Origin: Marinomonas sp. MED121
GTDB taxonomy: Bacteria; Pseudomonadota; Gammaproteobacteria; Pseudomonadales; Marinomonadaceae
Length of the DNA stretch: 64,000 nucleotides
Assembly: GCF_000153025.1 (NCBI RefSeq)
Contig: NZ_CH672432.1
Coordinates: forward strand, 199,186 to 263,185
Direction: 5' to 3'
A program made the position numbers and the translations under genes. The notes beneath the pieces were generated by a model. The model ran no database searches. It worked only from the letters and a program-made list of their open reading frames with translations, and was not told the origin of the DNA. Of this stretch, positions 16,938-27,235 are shown piece after piece. Within the stretch, counting starts at the first letter, position 1. Every line of letters starts with the position of its first letter.

Positions 16938-17867
16938 ATGTCAGCAAAGAGTGAGTTAAATATTCTAATAGAAAACTTTAAGGAACAGCGACCTTTAAGG
17001 GCGGGCTCCTTAATCATCAGTCTATTTGGAGATGCAATTACTCATAGGGCAGACAATGTTTGGCTAGGCAGTTTATTTAAATTAGTAGAACCCTTTGGGA
17101 TTAATGAAAGGTTAGTACGTACCTCAGTCTATCGTCTTGTTAATGAGAATTGGCTTCAAGCAGATAAACAAGGCAGACGAAGCTATTACGGCTTAACACA
17201 GTCAGGTGCTAAGCGTTTTCATGCTGCTTTTGAGCATGTTTACCAAATGACGACACCCTATTGGCAAGGTAGCTGGTGTCTGGTTTTTTTAAATCAACTT
17301 GATGCTGAAAAGAAAAAACAGGTTAAAGAGGAGCTACATTGGCTAAGTTTTGGCTCTCTTGGTAACGATGTCATGCTTCACCCTAGAATTAAACGCTTAG
17401 ACCTTTTACCTTTACTCAAAGATTGGCACTGTCATCAAGACATCATTGTTTTACAAACAGAATCATTATCTGAAAAAAGCCCACAAGCCCTTTACCAACA
17501 GGTTAAAGAAAGCTGGAACCTAGATCAACTTGGTGCTAAATACCATGATTTCATCCAAGCATTTGAACCCCTATATTTAGCAAGCAAGCATTTGATGGAT
17601 TTATCCGATGAAGAATGCCATTTAGCGCGTACTCTATTGATTCATGAATATCGCAAAATTGTTTTAAAGGACCCACAGTTACCAGACCCGTTACTACCTG
17701 AAGAATGGGAAGGATATCAAGCAAAGCATTTGTGCCGTAGTTTGTATCAAGCCTTATTCTCAAATGCAGATCTTTGGCTGAACCAGCATCTAGAAAATGA
17801 AAATGGCAAACTCCCTCCAATAGGTGACTCATTTTATTCAAGATTTGGGGGCTTAGCCCAATTTTGA
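16938..17867 (+). CDS. paaX: PaaX: phenylacetyl-CoA-responsive transcriptional repressor
   Basis: A repressor released by phenylacetyl-CoA. At 309 residues it matches the family. It has an N-terminal winged helix (RAGSLIISLFGDAITHRADNVWLGSL, INERLVRTSVYRLVNENWL) and the PaaX C-terminal domain (DPQLPDPLLPEEWEGYQA) that is diagnostic. ATG at 16938. It lies with paaY and probably controls both paa operons and itself through the shared TTTATGTGTCA sites (inference). Confidence 0.94.
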   Translation: MSAKSELNILIENFKEQRPLRAGSLIISLFGDAITHRADNVWLGSLFKLVEPFGINERLVRTSVYRLVNENWLQADKQGRRSYYGLTQSGAKRFHAAFEHVYQMTTPYWQGSWCLVFLNQLDAEKKKQVKEELHWLSFGSLGNDVMLHPRIKRLDLLPLLKDWHCHQDIIVLQTESLSEKSPQALYQQVKESWNLDQLGAKYHDFIQAFEPLYLASKHLMDLSDEECHLARTLLIHEYRKIVLKDPQLPDPLLPEEWEGYQAKHLCRSLYQALFSNADLWLNQHLENENGKLPPIGDSFYSRFGGLAQF

Positions 17868-18065
17868 TCTTAACAATAACCCTGTTACACTGACTTAAAA
17901 TTACATTTTGCTACATTGTGTTAATGAGACCTTTTTTATTCCCATAGGAAATAAGAATTTAGCGAAAAATCACGAGTTTCGTACTCTTTTATTAACGCTT
18001 GGTGTATTTTTAAAAAACATAGGTTAAATTATTAACGTTTTGATTTTATTAAGGTAACGCGGCAG

Positions 18066-18863
18066 ATGGATTTCACTTCACTTATTGGCATTATTTCCGG
18101 CTTTGGCTTAATCATATATGCAATTATGCTTGGAAGTAGTGACTTTACAATATTCCTCAATGTGCCCGGAATCATGATTGTAATAGGTGGCACATTAGCC
18201 GCCACCTTAGTGACCTTTCAAATTCGAGACACATTAGCCGCCTTTAAAGCCGGGTTTATTATTTTTGCGCAAGATAAACAAAACCCACAGGTGATGATAG
18301 CCACCATGCTTCAAATCACTAAACTGGCTCGCCGAGAAGGTTTAATCGCCCTTAGTCGCGTTGAAGCCGACTCTCCCTTTCTAAAGCGTGCGCTCAATAT
18401 GGCAGCGGATGCCAATGATGAAGATTACATTCGTAAAACATTACAAGCGGATATTGATTCACTGAAAATGCGTCACTATGTGGTACAAGATGTATTTAAA
18501 AAAATGGGATCCTATGCCCCTGCCTTTGGTATGCTGGGTACCTTAGTAGGTTTGATTCAAATGCTATCCAAGCTTGATGACCCTGAAGCCATTGGCCCTG
18601 CCATGGCGGTTGCTCTATTAACGACCTTTTATGGTTCCTTAATGGCGACCGTTATCTTTTTACCTATTGCAGGTAAACTCAAAGCAAGGACTATACTTGA
18701 AATTCAGACCCTTGAAATTATTCGTGATGGTACCGTGAGCCTGATGGGGAGTAATAACTATTTAGCCGTGTATGAGAGGTTATCCTCTTATATTCCAGCT
18801 AAACAAAGAAAACTTCCAACAGCAAGTGATAAGGGTGACGAAAAGCCAGCAGGTAGACGCTGA
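18066..18863 (+). CDS. pomA: PomA: flagellar motor stator protein (MotA family)
   Basis: An inner-membrane stator subunit. It has 265 residues with four predicted membrane segments: two near the N-terminus (about 3-25 and 33-53) and two at about 150-200. The conserved APAFGMLGTLVGLIQML and GPAMAVALLTTFYGSLMA mark the third and fourth. Sequence and size resemble the sodium-driven PomA of Vibrio and Pseudomonas MotC more than E. coli MotA; ion choice is inferred. Stop and next start overlap by one base (TGATG). Confidence 0.92.
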   Translation: MDFTSLIGIISGFGLIIYAIMLGSSDFTIFLNVPGIMIVIGGTLAATLVTFQIRDTLAAFKAGFIIFAQDKQNPQVMIATMLQITKLARREGLIALSRVEADSPFLKRALNMAADANDEDYIRKTLQADIDSLKMRHYVVQDVFKKMGSYAPAFGMLGTLVGLIQMLSKLDDPEAIGPAMAVALLTTFYGSLMATVIFLPIAGKLKARTILEIQTLEIIRDGTVSLMGSNNYLAVYERLSSYIPAKQRKLPTASDKGDEKPAGRR

Positions 18864-19639
18864 TGAATGATGATCCGTTATTTGAAAACGATGAACCTGT
18901 CGATTGGATATTCACCTATGCCGATCTTATGTCACTTTTGTTGGTCTTTTTTATTCTGCTTTTTAGCATGTCTAAAGTTTCAAAATCCACTTTAGAATCC
19001 GCCCTTTCATCCATTCAAATTGCCATGAGCAGTAAAGGCGCCAACGTCTCACAACAGCCAGATAAATATTCAGATGGTGGTGAAAAAGTCATCATGCCTG
19101 AAAGACAAGAAGTGGGTATTGATAAAGATTTATTAGTACCAACAACTGATACTGCCAGTGCGGCTGAAGCGCTTGAAGCGGAGAAGCTCGAAGAAATAAA
19201 AGCCATGGCTGAGGTTGTTAGTGAACAAATAGAAATAACGCAATTAAGCAACGTTGTAACAGTACTACAAAACGGTGATCAGCTTATCATTACAGTAGAT
19301 GGGCAAACCTTATTTGAATCGGGTGAATCGGAATTGTCTTGGCAGTCTGATTATATTTTTGAAGAACTGATAAAAATGTTTAAGTTTTATTTTGAGTTCT
19401 CCATCAACATAAAAGGTCATACGGATAATATTCCCATTCGAACGGTTAAGTTCCCAAGTAACTGGGAGTTATCAGCGATTCGTGCAACCACTGTACTAAG
19501 ATACTTTTTAGAAGAAGGGATAGGTGCACAACGAATGACAGCAACAGGCTATGCTGACAGTGTGCCTATTGCACCTAATAATAACGAAAATAATCGAGCG
19601 TTAAATAGACGCGTTGAATTTGTACTAGAGAAAAATTAA
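18863..19639 (+). CDS. pomB: PomB: flagellar motor stator protein (MotB family)
   Basis: Partner of PomA; anchors the stator to peptidoglycan. A single N-terminal membrane segment (WIFTYADLMSLLLVFFILLF) carries the ion-binding aspartate (D21 in YADLM). A linker/plug region follows, then an OmpA-like peptidoglycan-binding domain (about 140-258) with INIKGHTDNIPI and NRALNRRVEFVL. It has 258 residues. Overlaps pomA by one base and lies 12 bases before the PilZ-like gene. Confidence 0.92.
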   Translation: MNDDPLFENDEPVDWIFTYADLMSLLLVFFILLFSMSKVSKSTLESALSSIQIAMSSKGANVSQQPDKYSDGGEKVIMPERQEVGIDKDLLVPTTDTASAAEALEAEKLEEIKAMAEVVSEQIEITQLSNVVTVLQNGDQLIITVDGQTLFESGESELSWQSDYIFEELIKMFKFYFEFSINIKGHTDNIPIRTVKFPSNWELSAIRATTVLRYFLEEGIGAQRMTATGYADSVPIAPNNNENNRALNRRVEFVLEKN

Positions 19640-19651
19640 GCGACTAAACCA

Positions 19652-20080
19652 ATGGAAAATGTTGAAGAAATTGGATTTACTTACGAGTCCTCAAATAAGC
19701 GTAATGCCGTTAGGGTCGACACTCACGGATACCCACTTGTGTTCCACATAGACAGTGAAACACGGTTTAATTGTACCGATCTAAGCTTTACAGGCTGCTC
19801 TCTCGCGGATACACCTCAATATGAGCTGGATACCTTGGTAAAATTTGTCGTCACTTACAAGGGCAAAAAAGTTGGCGCCTTGATAGGTAAAATGGTTTAT
19901 GCAAGACCAGAATCAACCAGCTGGCAATTCACCAAAACCCAAGAAAAAGTGCAGGAATTTATTGAGAAATTTGTGCTTCAAGTTCAAAAAATAGAACTTA
20001 AAAAAGAAGCCGAAAAAAGGCGAGCAGAAAAAGAAGCCGAGTTTCTCGCTCAAGATGACGATGATCTTGAACCGAAATAG
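19652..20080 (+). CDS. PilZ-domain-like protein
   Basis: A 142-residue soluble protein. NKRNAVRV (about 15-22) and DLSFTGCSL (about 47-55) fit the R-x-x-x-R and D/N-x-S-x-x-G motifs of cyclic-di-GMP-binding PilZ domains, although the first arginine motif is loose. The C-terminal 35 residues are a charged helix (KKEAEKRRAEKEAEF). Its position directly behind pomAB suggests it tunes motor function in response to c-di-GMP, like YcgR; that is inference. Confidence 0.7.
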   Translation: MENVEEIGFTYESSNKRNAVRVDTHGYPLVFHIDSETRFNCTDLSFTGCSLADTPQYELDTLVKFVVTYKGKKVGALIGKMVYARPESTSWQFTKTQEKVQEFIEKFVLQVQKIELKKEAEKRRAEKEAEFLAQDDDDLEPK

Positions 20081-20114
20081 TCTAATTTAAAGTCATAGGC
20101 GATATATAAGACAT

Positions 20115-20142
20115 AAAAAAACGACCCAATGGTCGTTTTTTT
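20115..20142. terminator. Bidirectional terminator between the PilZ gene and metZ
   Basis: Stem ACGACC/GGTCGT (20121-20126, 20131-20136), loop CAAT, with an A run on the left and a T run on the right, serving both convergent genes. Confidence 0.9.
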
Positions 20143-20158
20143 ATACCTCAATACCAAG

Positions 20159-21331
20159 TTATAACGTATCAAGACCTGTTTTCAAATCATTGATAATATC
20201 TTCAATATCTTCAAGACCAACAGAAACCCTTACTAAGCCCTCAGCAATACCGGCCTTTTCCTTTTGCTCAGCCGATAACCTACCATGAGTCGTCGTAGCA
20301 GGATGAGTTACCAAGGTTTTTGTATCACCTAGATTACCTGTGATGGACATCAATTTAGTACCATTAATCACTTTCCATGCAGCTTCCCTCCCCCCTTCAA
20401 CAACAAAAGAGAGTAAGCCTCCAAAATCTTTCTGCTGACGTTTAGCTAGCTCATGATATTTATGACTTTTTAAACCACCATAATTCACTTTAGCCACCTT
20501 AGGATGTGACTCTAACCACTGAGCTAATTTCATCGCATTAGCTGAATGAGCCTGCATGCGCAAAGCAAGCGTTTCTAAAGAGTTCACAAGATTCCAAGCA
20601 TTAAATGGACTCATTGCAGGTCCTGCACTTCTCATAAAGCCTGTAAACTCGTCAATGAGCGCTTGATTAGCAATCAAGGCACCGCCTAAACAGCGCCCCT
20701 GCCCATCAATAAATTTAGTTGCTGATTGCATCACAATATCAGCACCTTGTGTCAGTGGGTTTTGTAAAGCAGGTGTTGCAACAACGGTATCAACACAAAG
20801 TAGTGCACTCTTAGCATGACAAATATCTGCTACCCTTTGCACATCAACAACCTCATACAAAGGATTAGAGGGCGTTTCAAAATAACAAAGGCGAGTTTTA
20901 TCATCGACTAAAGACTCCCATCCCGCATAATCTGTGGCATCTACATAGACAACGTCAATACCAAATTTTGTGGTATAGGTATCAAAAAACTTAATAGACG
21001 AACCAAAGATGTTACGTGAGCAAACGACTCTATCACCTGATTTTAATAAGGTGTAAGCAAGCGTCATTAACGCAGCCATTCCTGAACTAGTGGCAATCGC
21101 TGCCTCGCCTTTCTCAAGCGCCGCTAACCTTTTTTCAAACAATGCCACTGTCGGGTTAGTAAATCGGGAATATACATTGCCATCCATTTCACCACCAAAC
21201 ATTGCCGCCGCTTCTTCAGCACTTGAATAAGCAAAACTCGACGTCATAAAAATGGCTTCGCTATTTTCCTGCTCATTAGTTTGTTGGATACCTGCATGAA
21301 TTGCTTGGGTAGCGTCTTTATATTCCGACAT
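20159..21331 (-). CDS. metZ: O-succinylhomoserine sulfhydrylase (MetZ)
   Basis: A PLP enzyme making homocysteine directly from O-succinylhomoserine and sulfide. The 390-residue Cys/Met-metabolism PLP domain has the cofactor lysine in MQSATKFIDGQGRCLGG, the substrate loop YSRFTNPTVALFEKRLAALE, and the C-terminal SVGLEDIEDIINDL. The position beside purF is the standard place of metZ in pseudomonads and relatives, which supports MetZ over MetB or MetY. Homocysteine made here would feed the MesD methionine synthase encoded 14 kb away. Confidence 0.9.
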   Translation of the reverse strand: MSEYKDATQAIHAGIQQTNEQENSEAIFMTSSFAYSSAEEAAAMFGGEMDGNVYSRFTNPTVALFEKRLAALEKGEAAIATSSGMAALMTLAYTLLKSGDRVVCSRNIFGSSIKFFDTYTTKFGIDVVYVDATDYAGWESLVDDKTRLCYFETPSNPLYEVVDVQRVADICHAKSALLCVDTVVATPALQNPLTQGADIVMQSATKFIDGQGRCLGGALIANQALIDEFTGFMRSAGPAMSPFNAWNLVNSLETLALRMQAHSANAMKLAQWLESHPKVAKVNYGGLKSHKYHELAKRQQKDFGGLLSFVVEGGREAAWKVINGTKLMSITGNLGDTKTLVTHPATTTHGRLSAEQKEKAGIAEGLVRVSVGLEDIEDIINDLKTGLDTL

Positions 21332-21433
21332 AATATTTTCCTAACACGAATCAGAGACTTTCATCTCTATACAATCATAAAAAACGAGGTAAATAAGAGG
21401 GTTAACGAACAGCCCTCTTATCATTAGAGGTTA

Positions 21434-22942
21434 CTAGAATGGGCGCATCATGTCATTTGATTGTGGCTGAGAATCTTGCTTTTGCGTATCTTTTCTTGAG
21501 GCTTCAAGCCCGTTTAAATAGCTCTCATCTATATTGCCAGTAATATAATTACCATCAAATACTGAGGTATCAAATTCACGCACATCAGAGTGCTTTTCAT
21601 CAATACAAGCATCGATAAGGTCGCTTAAATCTTGAAAGATAAGACCGTCAGCGCCAATCAATTTACAAATTTCAGCAACATCACGGTTATGGGCAATTAA
21701 CTCTTCAGCCGCAGGCATATCAATACCATAAACATTTGGATAACGAACCTCTGGCGCTGCAGACGCGATATAAACCTTCTTTGCACCAGCGTCACGGGCC
21801 ATTTCAATAATTTCTTTACTGGTCGTGCCTCGTACAATAGAGTCATCCACCAATAATACTGCTTTATCTTTAAACTCAAATGGCACTGGGTTAAGTTTTT
21901 GACGAACAGATTTTCGTCTCACTTCTTGGCCTGGCATGATGAAAGTTCGACCAATATAGCGATTTTTAACTAACCCTTCTCGAAAAGGAACCCCAATTTC
22001 TTGTGCTATTTGAAGTGCGGCAGTACGACTGGTATCAGGGATGGGAATAACCACATCAATATCTAAATCTGCCCATTCAACTGCAATCTTTTTCGCCAGT
22101 TTTTCACCCATATTAATACGCGCTTTATAGACAGAAATATTGTCTATCACGGTATCTGGACGAGCAAAATACACATATTCAAACAAACATGGTCGCGAAA
22201 CTTTTTCAGGGGTGCACTGCCTAAAATGCACTTGCTGCTTAAGGTCCATGAAGATGGCTTCGCCAGGCTTAATATCGCGCTCGATTTTAAAGCCTGCCGC
22301 ATCTAAAGCAACACTTTCGGATGCAATCATGTACTCAGTATCACCAGCTTCTGTAATACGCGAACCATAAATCAATGGGCGAATACCATCCGGATCACGA
22401 AAAGCTAATATGCCATACCCTGTAATTAAGGCAACAACGGCATAACCACCTTCAATACGGCTGTAAACACGTTCAACCGCATTAAAGATATCATCAGGAT
22501 TCGGTATTAATTGACCTTCTTGATGAAGCTCATGGGCCAAAACATTCAATAGCACTTCAGAATCTGATGACGTATTGATATGACGAAGGTCTGATTCAAA
22601 TACTTCTTGTCCCAATTGCTTGGTGTTAGTCAAATTGCCATTATGAGCAACTGAAATACCATAAGGAGAGTTTACATAGAAAGGCTGAGCTTCAGCTGAA
22701 CTTGAAGTACCCGCAGTAGGATAACGTGCGTGCCCGATACCAATATTACCTAATAGCTTTTTCATGTGGCGAGTTCTAAAAACTTCGCTAACAGAACCAT
22801 TATCTTTGCGTAAGCAAAGTTTACCATTGTGGCTTGTTACCATGCCCGCAGCATCTTGACCACGATGCTGTAGTAAGGTTAACGCATCATAAATTGCCTG
22901 GTTAACCAGTGAAGTGCCCACGATACCAACTATACCGCACAT
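21434..22942 (-). CDS. purF: Amidophosphoribosyltransferase (PurF)
   Basis: First committed enzyme of purine synthesis (PRPP plus glutamine to phosphoribosylamine). It has 502 residues. The N-terminal nucleophile is Cys2 (MCGIVGIVG), followed by the glutaminase domain ([15 protein letters not shown]). The C-terminal PRTase motif [18 protein letters not shown] is intact. AGGAAATAAGC lies before the ATG. Linked with cvpA upstream, as in most gammaproteobacteria. A TGGTGAT-A-ATCACCA palindrome lies at 22965-22979 just upstream. Confidence 0.96.
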   Translation of the reverse strand: MCGIVGIVGTSLVNQAIYDALTLLQHRGQDAAGMVTSHNGKLCLRKDNGSVSEVFRTRHMKKLLGNIGIGHARYPTAGTSSSAEAQPFYVNSPYGISVAHNGNLTNTKQLGQEVFESDLRHINTSSDSEVLLNVLAHELHQEGQLIPNPDDIFNAVERVYSRIEGGYAVVALITGYGILAFRDPDGIRPLIYGSRITEAGDTEYMIASESVALDAAGFKIERDIKPGEAIFMDLKQQVHFRQCTPEKVSRPCLFEYVYFARPDTVIDNISVYKARINMGEKLAKKIAVEWADLDIDVVIPIPDTSRTAALQIAQEIGVPFREGLVKNRYIGRTFIMPGQEVRRKSVRQKLNPVPFEFKDKAVLLVDDSIVRGTTSKEIIEMARDAGAKKVYIASAAPEVRYPNVYGIDMPAAEELIAHNRDVAEICKLIGADGLIFQDLSDLIDACIDEKHSDVREFDTSVFDGNYITGNIDESYLNGLEASRKDTQKQDSQPQSNDMMRPF

Positions 22943-23062
22943 GCTTATTTCCTCGTGTTTGGGGTGGTGATAATCACCAAAAACTCAAGAAACTGTTTTT
23001 AATGCTAATCTGATTGGATTCAATAAATCACAATCAGTCTGTCATCTATTGAACAAGTTTCT

Positions 23063-23596
23063 CTAACTGCCTAGAGCGCGATCTATGAGAGAAGGATCAA
23101 TTAAATCCGAACTCTTGCCTAACACATCACGCGCCCAATCTTTAAGTACGACCAACTTAGGTACTAACTTAGATTCTTTCCAAAAGCCCGTTTCTGTTAC
23201 AACTGGGCTTAAACTTAACAAAGAAACAAAGGCCACTAGAATAAGTGTACCTCTTGCAAAACCAAATAACATACCTAGCACTCTGTCCGTACTGGATAGG
23301 CCAGTTATTTTTATTAAAGAGCCAAGTAAAAAATTGACTAAGGCGCCAATACACAAACTGGCAACAAAAAGAGAAGCAAAAGCCACGATATAGCGTATTT
23401 GATCATTTTGGACCTGATCAACAATAAGGCTTTGCATAGGGGAAGAGAATTTAACGGCAATAACAAAGGCTAATACCCAAGTAATTAAAGACAGAACTTC
23501 TTTAATAAATCCGCGTTTTAAGCTTAATAAGGTAGATAGAGTAATGACTGCGAAAACAACCCAATCTAAGGTTGCGATAGAACTAATTTGATCCAT
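23063..23596 (-). CDS. cvpA: CvpA family inner-membrane protein
   Basis: A 177-residue protein with four predicted membrane helices (about 5-22, 28-46, 64-86, 103-125). The segment LDWVVFAVITLSTLLSLKRGFIKE is the family N-terminus. CvpA is linked to colicin V export and envelope stress tolerance in other species. It lies between dedD and purF in the conserved order. Confidence 0.88.
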   Translation of the reverse strand: MDQISSIATLDWVVFAVITLSTLLSLKRGFIKEVLSLITWVLAFVIAVKFSSPMQSLIVDQVQNDQIRYIVAFASLFVASLCIGALVNFLLGSLIKITGLSSTDRVLGMLFGFARGTLILVAFVSLLSLSPVVTETGFWKESKLVPKLVVLKDWARDVLGKSSDLIDPSLIDRALGS

Positions 23597-23670
23597 ATTT
23601 GCCTCATCTAATTCGCAGTGAAGTTTACCAGAAGCCGTTTAAATGCCAAGGTAAAAAGCGATAAATGAAA

Positions 23671-24261
23671 CTAATTTGCCGAATATTTTACAACAAAACC
23701 TTCAAGAGAAAACTTCTTCTTAATCTCTTGTTTCAAAGACTCAGATCTTGCACGCTTTATTTCAGGCCCTACAAAAACCTTAAATAAGCTTTTGGTCGTG
23801 ACGGTATAAGCGGGATAGTTAGCCGCTTGCAATTTTTTAACCAGATTATTGGCATTTTCACGGCTTTTAAAGCTGGCTATTTGCAGTGTCCAACGTGTTT
23901 TTGAACTCGTTTTTTCTAGCTTTTTAACAACGACAGGCTTTTTGACTTCGTCTTTTACAACAGCTATTTTTTTGACAACTGGTTTAGACTCAGCCTTAGC
24001 TGGTGCAACCACTTTTGCATCTTGGGCAGCGGTTATATTAGTTTCATTTTGCTTGTTATATTCCACTTGTTTTTCAACAATGGGTAAAGGCTCAACAGAT
24101 TTAATCACGACTTCAGGTATAACCGGTGCTTTAGACACCTTAATATCCACATCTAACTCTGGCGGTCTTTCACCATCCAAAATAACAGGTAATAGTGCTG
24201 CAGCTACCACTAGCATAATGCCAGCACCAATGAGTCTGTGTGTTGAAGTCTTATCAAGCAT
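23671..24261 (-). CDS. dedD: DedD-like SPOR-domain protein
   Basis: A 196-residue bitopic protein: short N-terminal cytoplasmic part, one membrane segment (LIGAGIMLVVAAALLPVIL, about 10-28), a Lys/Val-rich periplasmic linker (about 60-120) and a C-terminal SPOR domain (TRWTLQIASFKSRENANNLVKKL...FKVFVGPEIKRARSE). SPOR domains bind denuded septal glycan, so a role at the division site is likely. Sits between folC and cvpA as in related genomes. Confidence 0.85.
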   Translation of the reverse strand: MLDKTSTHRLIGAGIMLVVAAALLPVILDGERPPELDVDIKVSKAPVIPEVVIKSVEPLPIVEKQVEYNKQNETNITAAQDAKVVAPAKAESKPVVKKIAVVKDEVKKPVVVKKLEKTSSKTRWTLQIASFKSRENANNLVKKLQAANYPAYTVTTKSLFKVFVGPEIKRARSESLKQEIKKKFSLEGFVVKYSAN

Positions 24262-24295
24262 TTAAAAAACCTGCATTATCATTATGCGAATAAAC

Positions 24296-25528
24296 TCAGT
24301 AATTTTGTTGATGATGACTAATACAATCAGCAACGGTCACAAAAGAGCCAAATACAATAACCAAAGCGCCCTCATCTTTAGCCCTGCTAACAGCAGCATC
24401 AAAGGCACTTGTGACATTTTCAAACAAGTTAACCTCGTCTAGGTGTGCCGATAACGATAAAGCGCTTGCACCGCGTGGACCAGGTAGGTCAGCAAGATAC
24501 CAGCCTTGAAACTCATTTTTAAGAATGGTTAAAACGCTTTCAATGTCTTTATCATGCAACATACCACAAACAGCAATAGCGCTTTGACCTGACTCTGCTA
24601 ATTTGCGTTTTAGTTCCAACGCAGCTTCAGGGTTATGAGCCACATCTAGTACCACCTTAGGTGAAGTCATCAATGTTTGATAGCGCCCTGTCAAACTTGC
24701 ATTTTGCATAAGCAAATTAATGGTATTAAAGTCTAATTCGAAACCACTATAGCTTAACAACGCCAAGACAGTAGCCGCATTTTCTATCGGCAAACTTGGC
24801 ACGCTTAAACCTGAAAGCGATTGACCATTGCCTTGCCAAGACCAAGTATCATCCACTTGCGTAAAACTAAAATCTTCTCCCTTTTGCTTCAGCAGAGCGC
24901 CGATACGAGATGAGGTAGCTCTAAGGCTTGCAGGTGGATTATTGACTCCACTAATGAGAAGTTTCCCAGATCGGGCGATACCTGCTTTTTCCTGTGCAAT
25001 GATGTCAAGGGAGTCGCCAAGCCAATCAACATGATCAAGTGAGATTGATGTTACAGCAGCTACATCGGCATCAATCATATTGACAGAATCTAAACGCCCA
25101 CCAAGACCCACTTCTAATACCCAATAGTGTAACTCTGCATTGGAGAAGATATGAATCGCAGCCAAGGTATTGAACTCAAAGTAAGTCAGCTCAATATCGC
25201 CACGAATCGCTTCAATATGCTCAAATGCTTGACAAATAATCTCATCAGAAACGGGTTCACCGTTAATCGCTATACGCTCGTTAAAACGAACAAAATGCGG
25301 CGAAGTAAAGGTACCTACTGAGTACTTTTTCTGGCCCAAAAAATGCGTCAAAAAAGCACAGGTTGAACCTTTGCCATTAGTGCCAGAAATCGTGAAGATT
25401 TTTTCACTTGGGCGTTGATAATCGAGCTTTGCCAAAACAGCAGAGCAACGATCTAAACCAAGTTCAATATTGTTTGGGTGTTGGCTTTCTATATAAGAAA
25501 GCCAATCAGGAAGGGTTTTAGCGGGCAT
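24296..25528 (-). CDS. folC: Bifunctional folylpolyglutamate synthase / dihydrofolate synthase (FolC)
   Basis: Adds glutamate to dihydropteroate and folates. Mur-ligase fold with ATP loop FTISGTNGKGSTCAFL and the folate-binding SPHFVRFNERI; VLDVAHNPEAA lies in the C-terminal domain. The ATG at 25528 (MPAKTLPDWL) is chosen over the longer frame because it begins 4 bases after the accD stop and matches the family N-terminus; 410 residues. Confidence 0.93.
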   Translation of the reverse strand: MPAKTLPDWLSYIESQHPNNIELGLDRCSAVLAKLDYQRPSEKIFTISGTNGKGSTCAFLTHFLGQKKYSVGTFTSPHFVRFNERIAINGEPVSDEIICQAFEHIEAIRGDIELTYFEFNTLAAIHIFSNAELHYWVLEVGLGGRLDSVNMIDADVAAVTSISLDHVDWLGDSLDIIAQEKAGIARSGKLLISGVNNPPASLRATSSRIGALLKQKGEDFSFTQVDDTWSWQGNGQSLSGLSVPSLPIENAATVLALLSYSGFELDFNTINLLMQNASLTGRYQTLMTSPKVVLDVAHNPEAALELKRKLAESGQSAIAVCGMLHDKDIESVLTILKNEFQGWYLADLPGPRGASALSLSAHLDEVNLFENVTSAFDAAVSRAKDEGALVIVFGSFVTVADCISHHQQNY

Positions 25529-25532
25529 TAAA

Positions 25533-26393
25533 TTAAGCAGCCTTATTCGTGAGAATAGACAAGATGTTATACAAACGATCGCGTAAATCATGACGTTTGA
25601 TAATCATATCCAACGCACCTTTATCTAACAAAAACTCACTACGCTGAAAACCTTCAGGCAGTTTTTCACGTACTGTTTGTTCGATAACACGAGGGCCAGC
25701 AAAACCAATCAAAGCATTTGGCTCTGCCACATTTAAATCACCCAACATGGCAAGAGAAGCAGAAACACCACCAAATACAGGATCAGTCATAGCAGAAATA
25801 TAAGGAATACCTTGTTGCTTCATGCGCTCAAGGCCAGCACTTGTTTTTGCCATTTGCATAAGCGAAATTAGCGCTTCTTGCATACGGGCGCCACCACTGG
25901 CAGAAAAGCAAATTAAAGGGATACGCTTTTCAAGACAAACATTAACCGCTTGAATAAAACGCTCTCCTACAATTGACCCCATTGAACCACCAAGGAAGCT
26001 AAATTCAAAGGCAACCGCCACAACAGGCATACCATTTAAGGTACCTTCCATTGCAACAAGCGAATCTTTTTCACCCGTATTTTTTTGAGCAGCAACCAAA
26101 CGATCTTTATAACGCTTTGAGTCCTTAAACTTAAGCTTATCTTCTGGCTCTAGTTGAGCAGCAATTTCAAAGCGGCCCTCTTGATCTAAAAACAGGTCGA
26201 GACGACGACGAGCACTGACTCGCATATGATGATCACACTTAGGGCAAACATCTAAATTCTTTTCAAGCTCTGGACGGTACAAAACATTTTCACATTTTGG
26301 ACATTTTTTCCAAAGACCTTCAGGCACTGAACTACGAGATTTTGCTTCACTTCTAAAGTTTGAAGGAACAAATTTATCTAGCCAACTACTCAT
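25533..26393 (-). CDS. accD: Acetyl-CoA carboxylase carboxyltransferase beta subunit (AccD)
   Basis: Transfers carboxyl from biotin to acetyl-CoA, the first step of fatty acid synthesis. It has 286 residues with an N-terminal four-cysteine zinc ribbon (CPKCENVLY...CPKCDHHM) and the crotonase-fold core with [22 protein letters not shown] and [10 protein letters not shown]. Flanked closely by trpA and folC. Confidence 0.96.
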   Translation of the reverse strand: MSSWLDKFVPSNFRSEAKSRSSVPEGLWKKCPKCENVLYRPELEKNLDVCPKCDHHMRVSARRRLDLFLDQEGRFEIAAQLEPEDKLKFKDSKRYKDRLVAAQKNTGEKDSLVAMEGTLNGMPVVAVAFEFSFLGGSMGSIVGERFIQAVNVCLEKRIPLICFSASGGARMQEALISLMQMAKTSAGLERMKQQGIPYISAMTDPVFGGVSASLAMLGDLNVAEPNALIGFAGPRVIEQTVREKLPEGFQRSEFLLDKGALDMIIKRHDLRDRLYNILSILTNKAA

Positions 26394-26424
26394 TTAAACT
26401 CCAATTCTGTCTTTTGATACTGAC

Positions 26425-27234
26425 TTATATTTTGTCCATGCTTTGACGCATAGGCGCTAAGATATCAGCAAGTGCCTTTACCACAACTTCGTTAGTTTGT
26501 GTTTGATTATCTGCAATTGCATTCACCAAGACACTCCCTACGATAACACCGTCAGCACATTGGCTAACGGCTTTTGCTGTTTGGGCATCACGAATACCAA
26601 AACCGACACCAATAGGTAAGTCAGTAATTTCTCTTAAACTATCAACATGTGAGCGAACACTGTCTACATCTAGCGCTGCAGAACCAGTAACCCCCTTCAC
26701 TGACACGTAATACACATAGCCCGACGCTTGTTCGCAGATTTTTTTAGCTCTGCTTTTTGTTGTTGTCGGTGCCAATAAATAAATTAAATCAATATTATTC
26801 TGCGAGAAGCATTCTACTACATCTGTCGCCTCTTCTGGAGTCAGATCGACCAATAAAATGCCGTCAACACCTGCTTCTTGTGCTGCTTTTGCAAATTTTT
26901 CGTAGCCAAAGAACTCAATCGGGTTTAAATAGCCCATTAAAACAACAGGTGTTGAATTATCTTTGCTTCTAAATTCGGCCACTATGTCTAATACTTTAGG
27001 CACGCTAATGCCTGCAGCAAGTGCTCGCTCACAGGCTAATTGAATAACGGGACCGTCAGCCATGGGGTCAGAAAAAGCCATTCCTAACTCTATGATGCTA
27101 GCGCCTGACTCAACCAAACCATGCATAATATCAACCGTATGGTTTGGGCTTGGGTCACCCGCTTCAACGAATGGAATTAAGGCTTTTTTATTGGCCGCTT
27201 TAAGTTCGGCAAAACATGTTTTAATACGACTCAT
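26425..27234 (-). CDS. trpA: Tryptophan synthase alpha subunit (TrpA)
   Basis: Splits indole-3-glycerol phosphate to indole. It has 269 residues with the catalytic glutamate in IELGMAFSDPMADGP, the catalytic aspartate in GILLVDLTPEEA, and the phosphate-binding IGVGFGIRDAQTA. ATG at 27234 follows GAGGTG in the trpB end, one base past the trpB stop, so the two are translationally coupled. Confidence 0.96.
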   Translation of the reverse strand: MSRIKTCFAELKAANKKALIPFVEAGDPSPNHTVDIMHGLVESGASIIELGMAFSDPMADGPVIQLACERALAAGISVPKVLDIVAEFRSKDNSTPVVLMGYLNPIEFFGYEKFAKAAQEAGVDGILLVDLTPEEATDVVECFSQNNIDLIYLLAPTTTKSRAKKICEQASGYVYYVSVKGVTGSAALDVDSVRSHVDSLREITDLPIGVGFGIRDAQTAKAVSQCADGVIVGSVLVNAIADNQTQTNEVVVKALADILAPMRQSMDKI

Positions 27235-27235
27235 T

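Noticed and set aside
22965-22979. TGGTGAT-A-ATCACCA palindrome upstream of purF as a PurR site
   Set aside because: Symmetry is clear but it does not match the PurR consensus (ACGCAAACGTTTGCGT) and could be chance; noted only under purF.
23849-24265. 138-codon plus-strand frame opposite dedD
   Set aside because: A Thr/Ser-rich low-complexity shadow of the Lys/Val-rich linker of the SPOR protein; no protein features.
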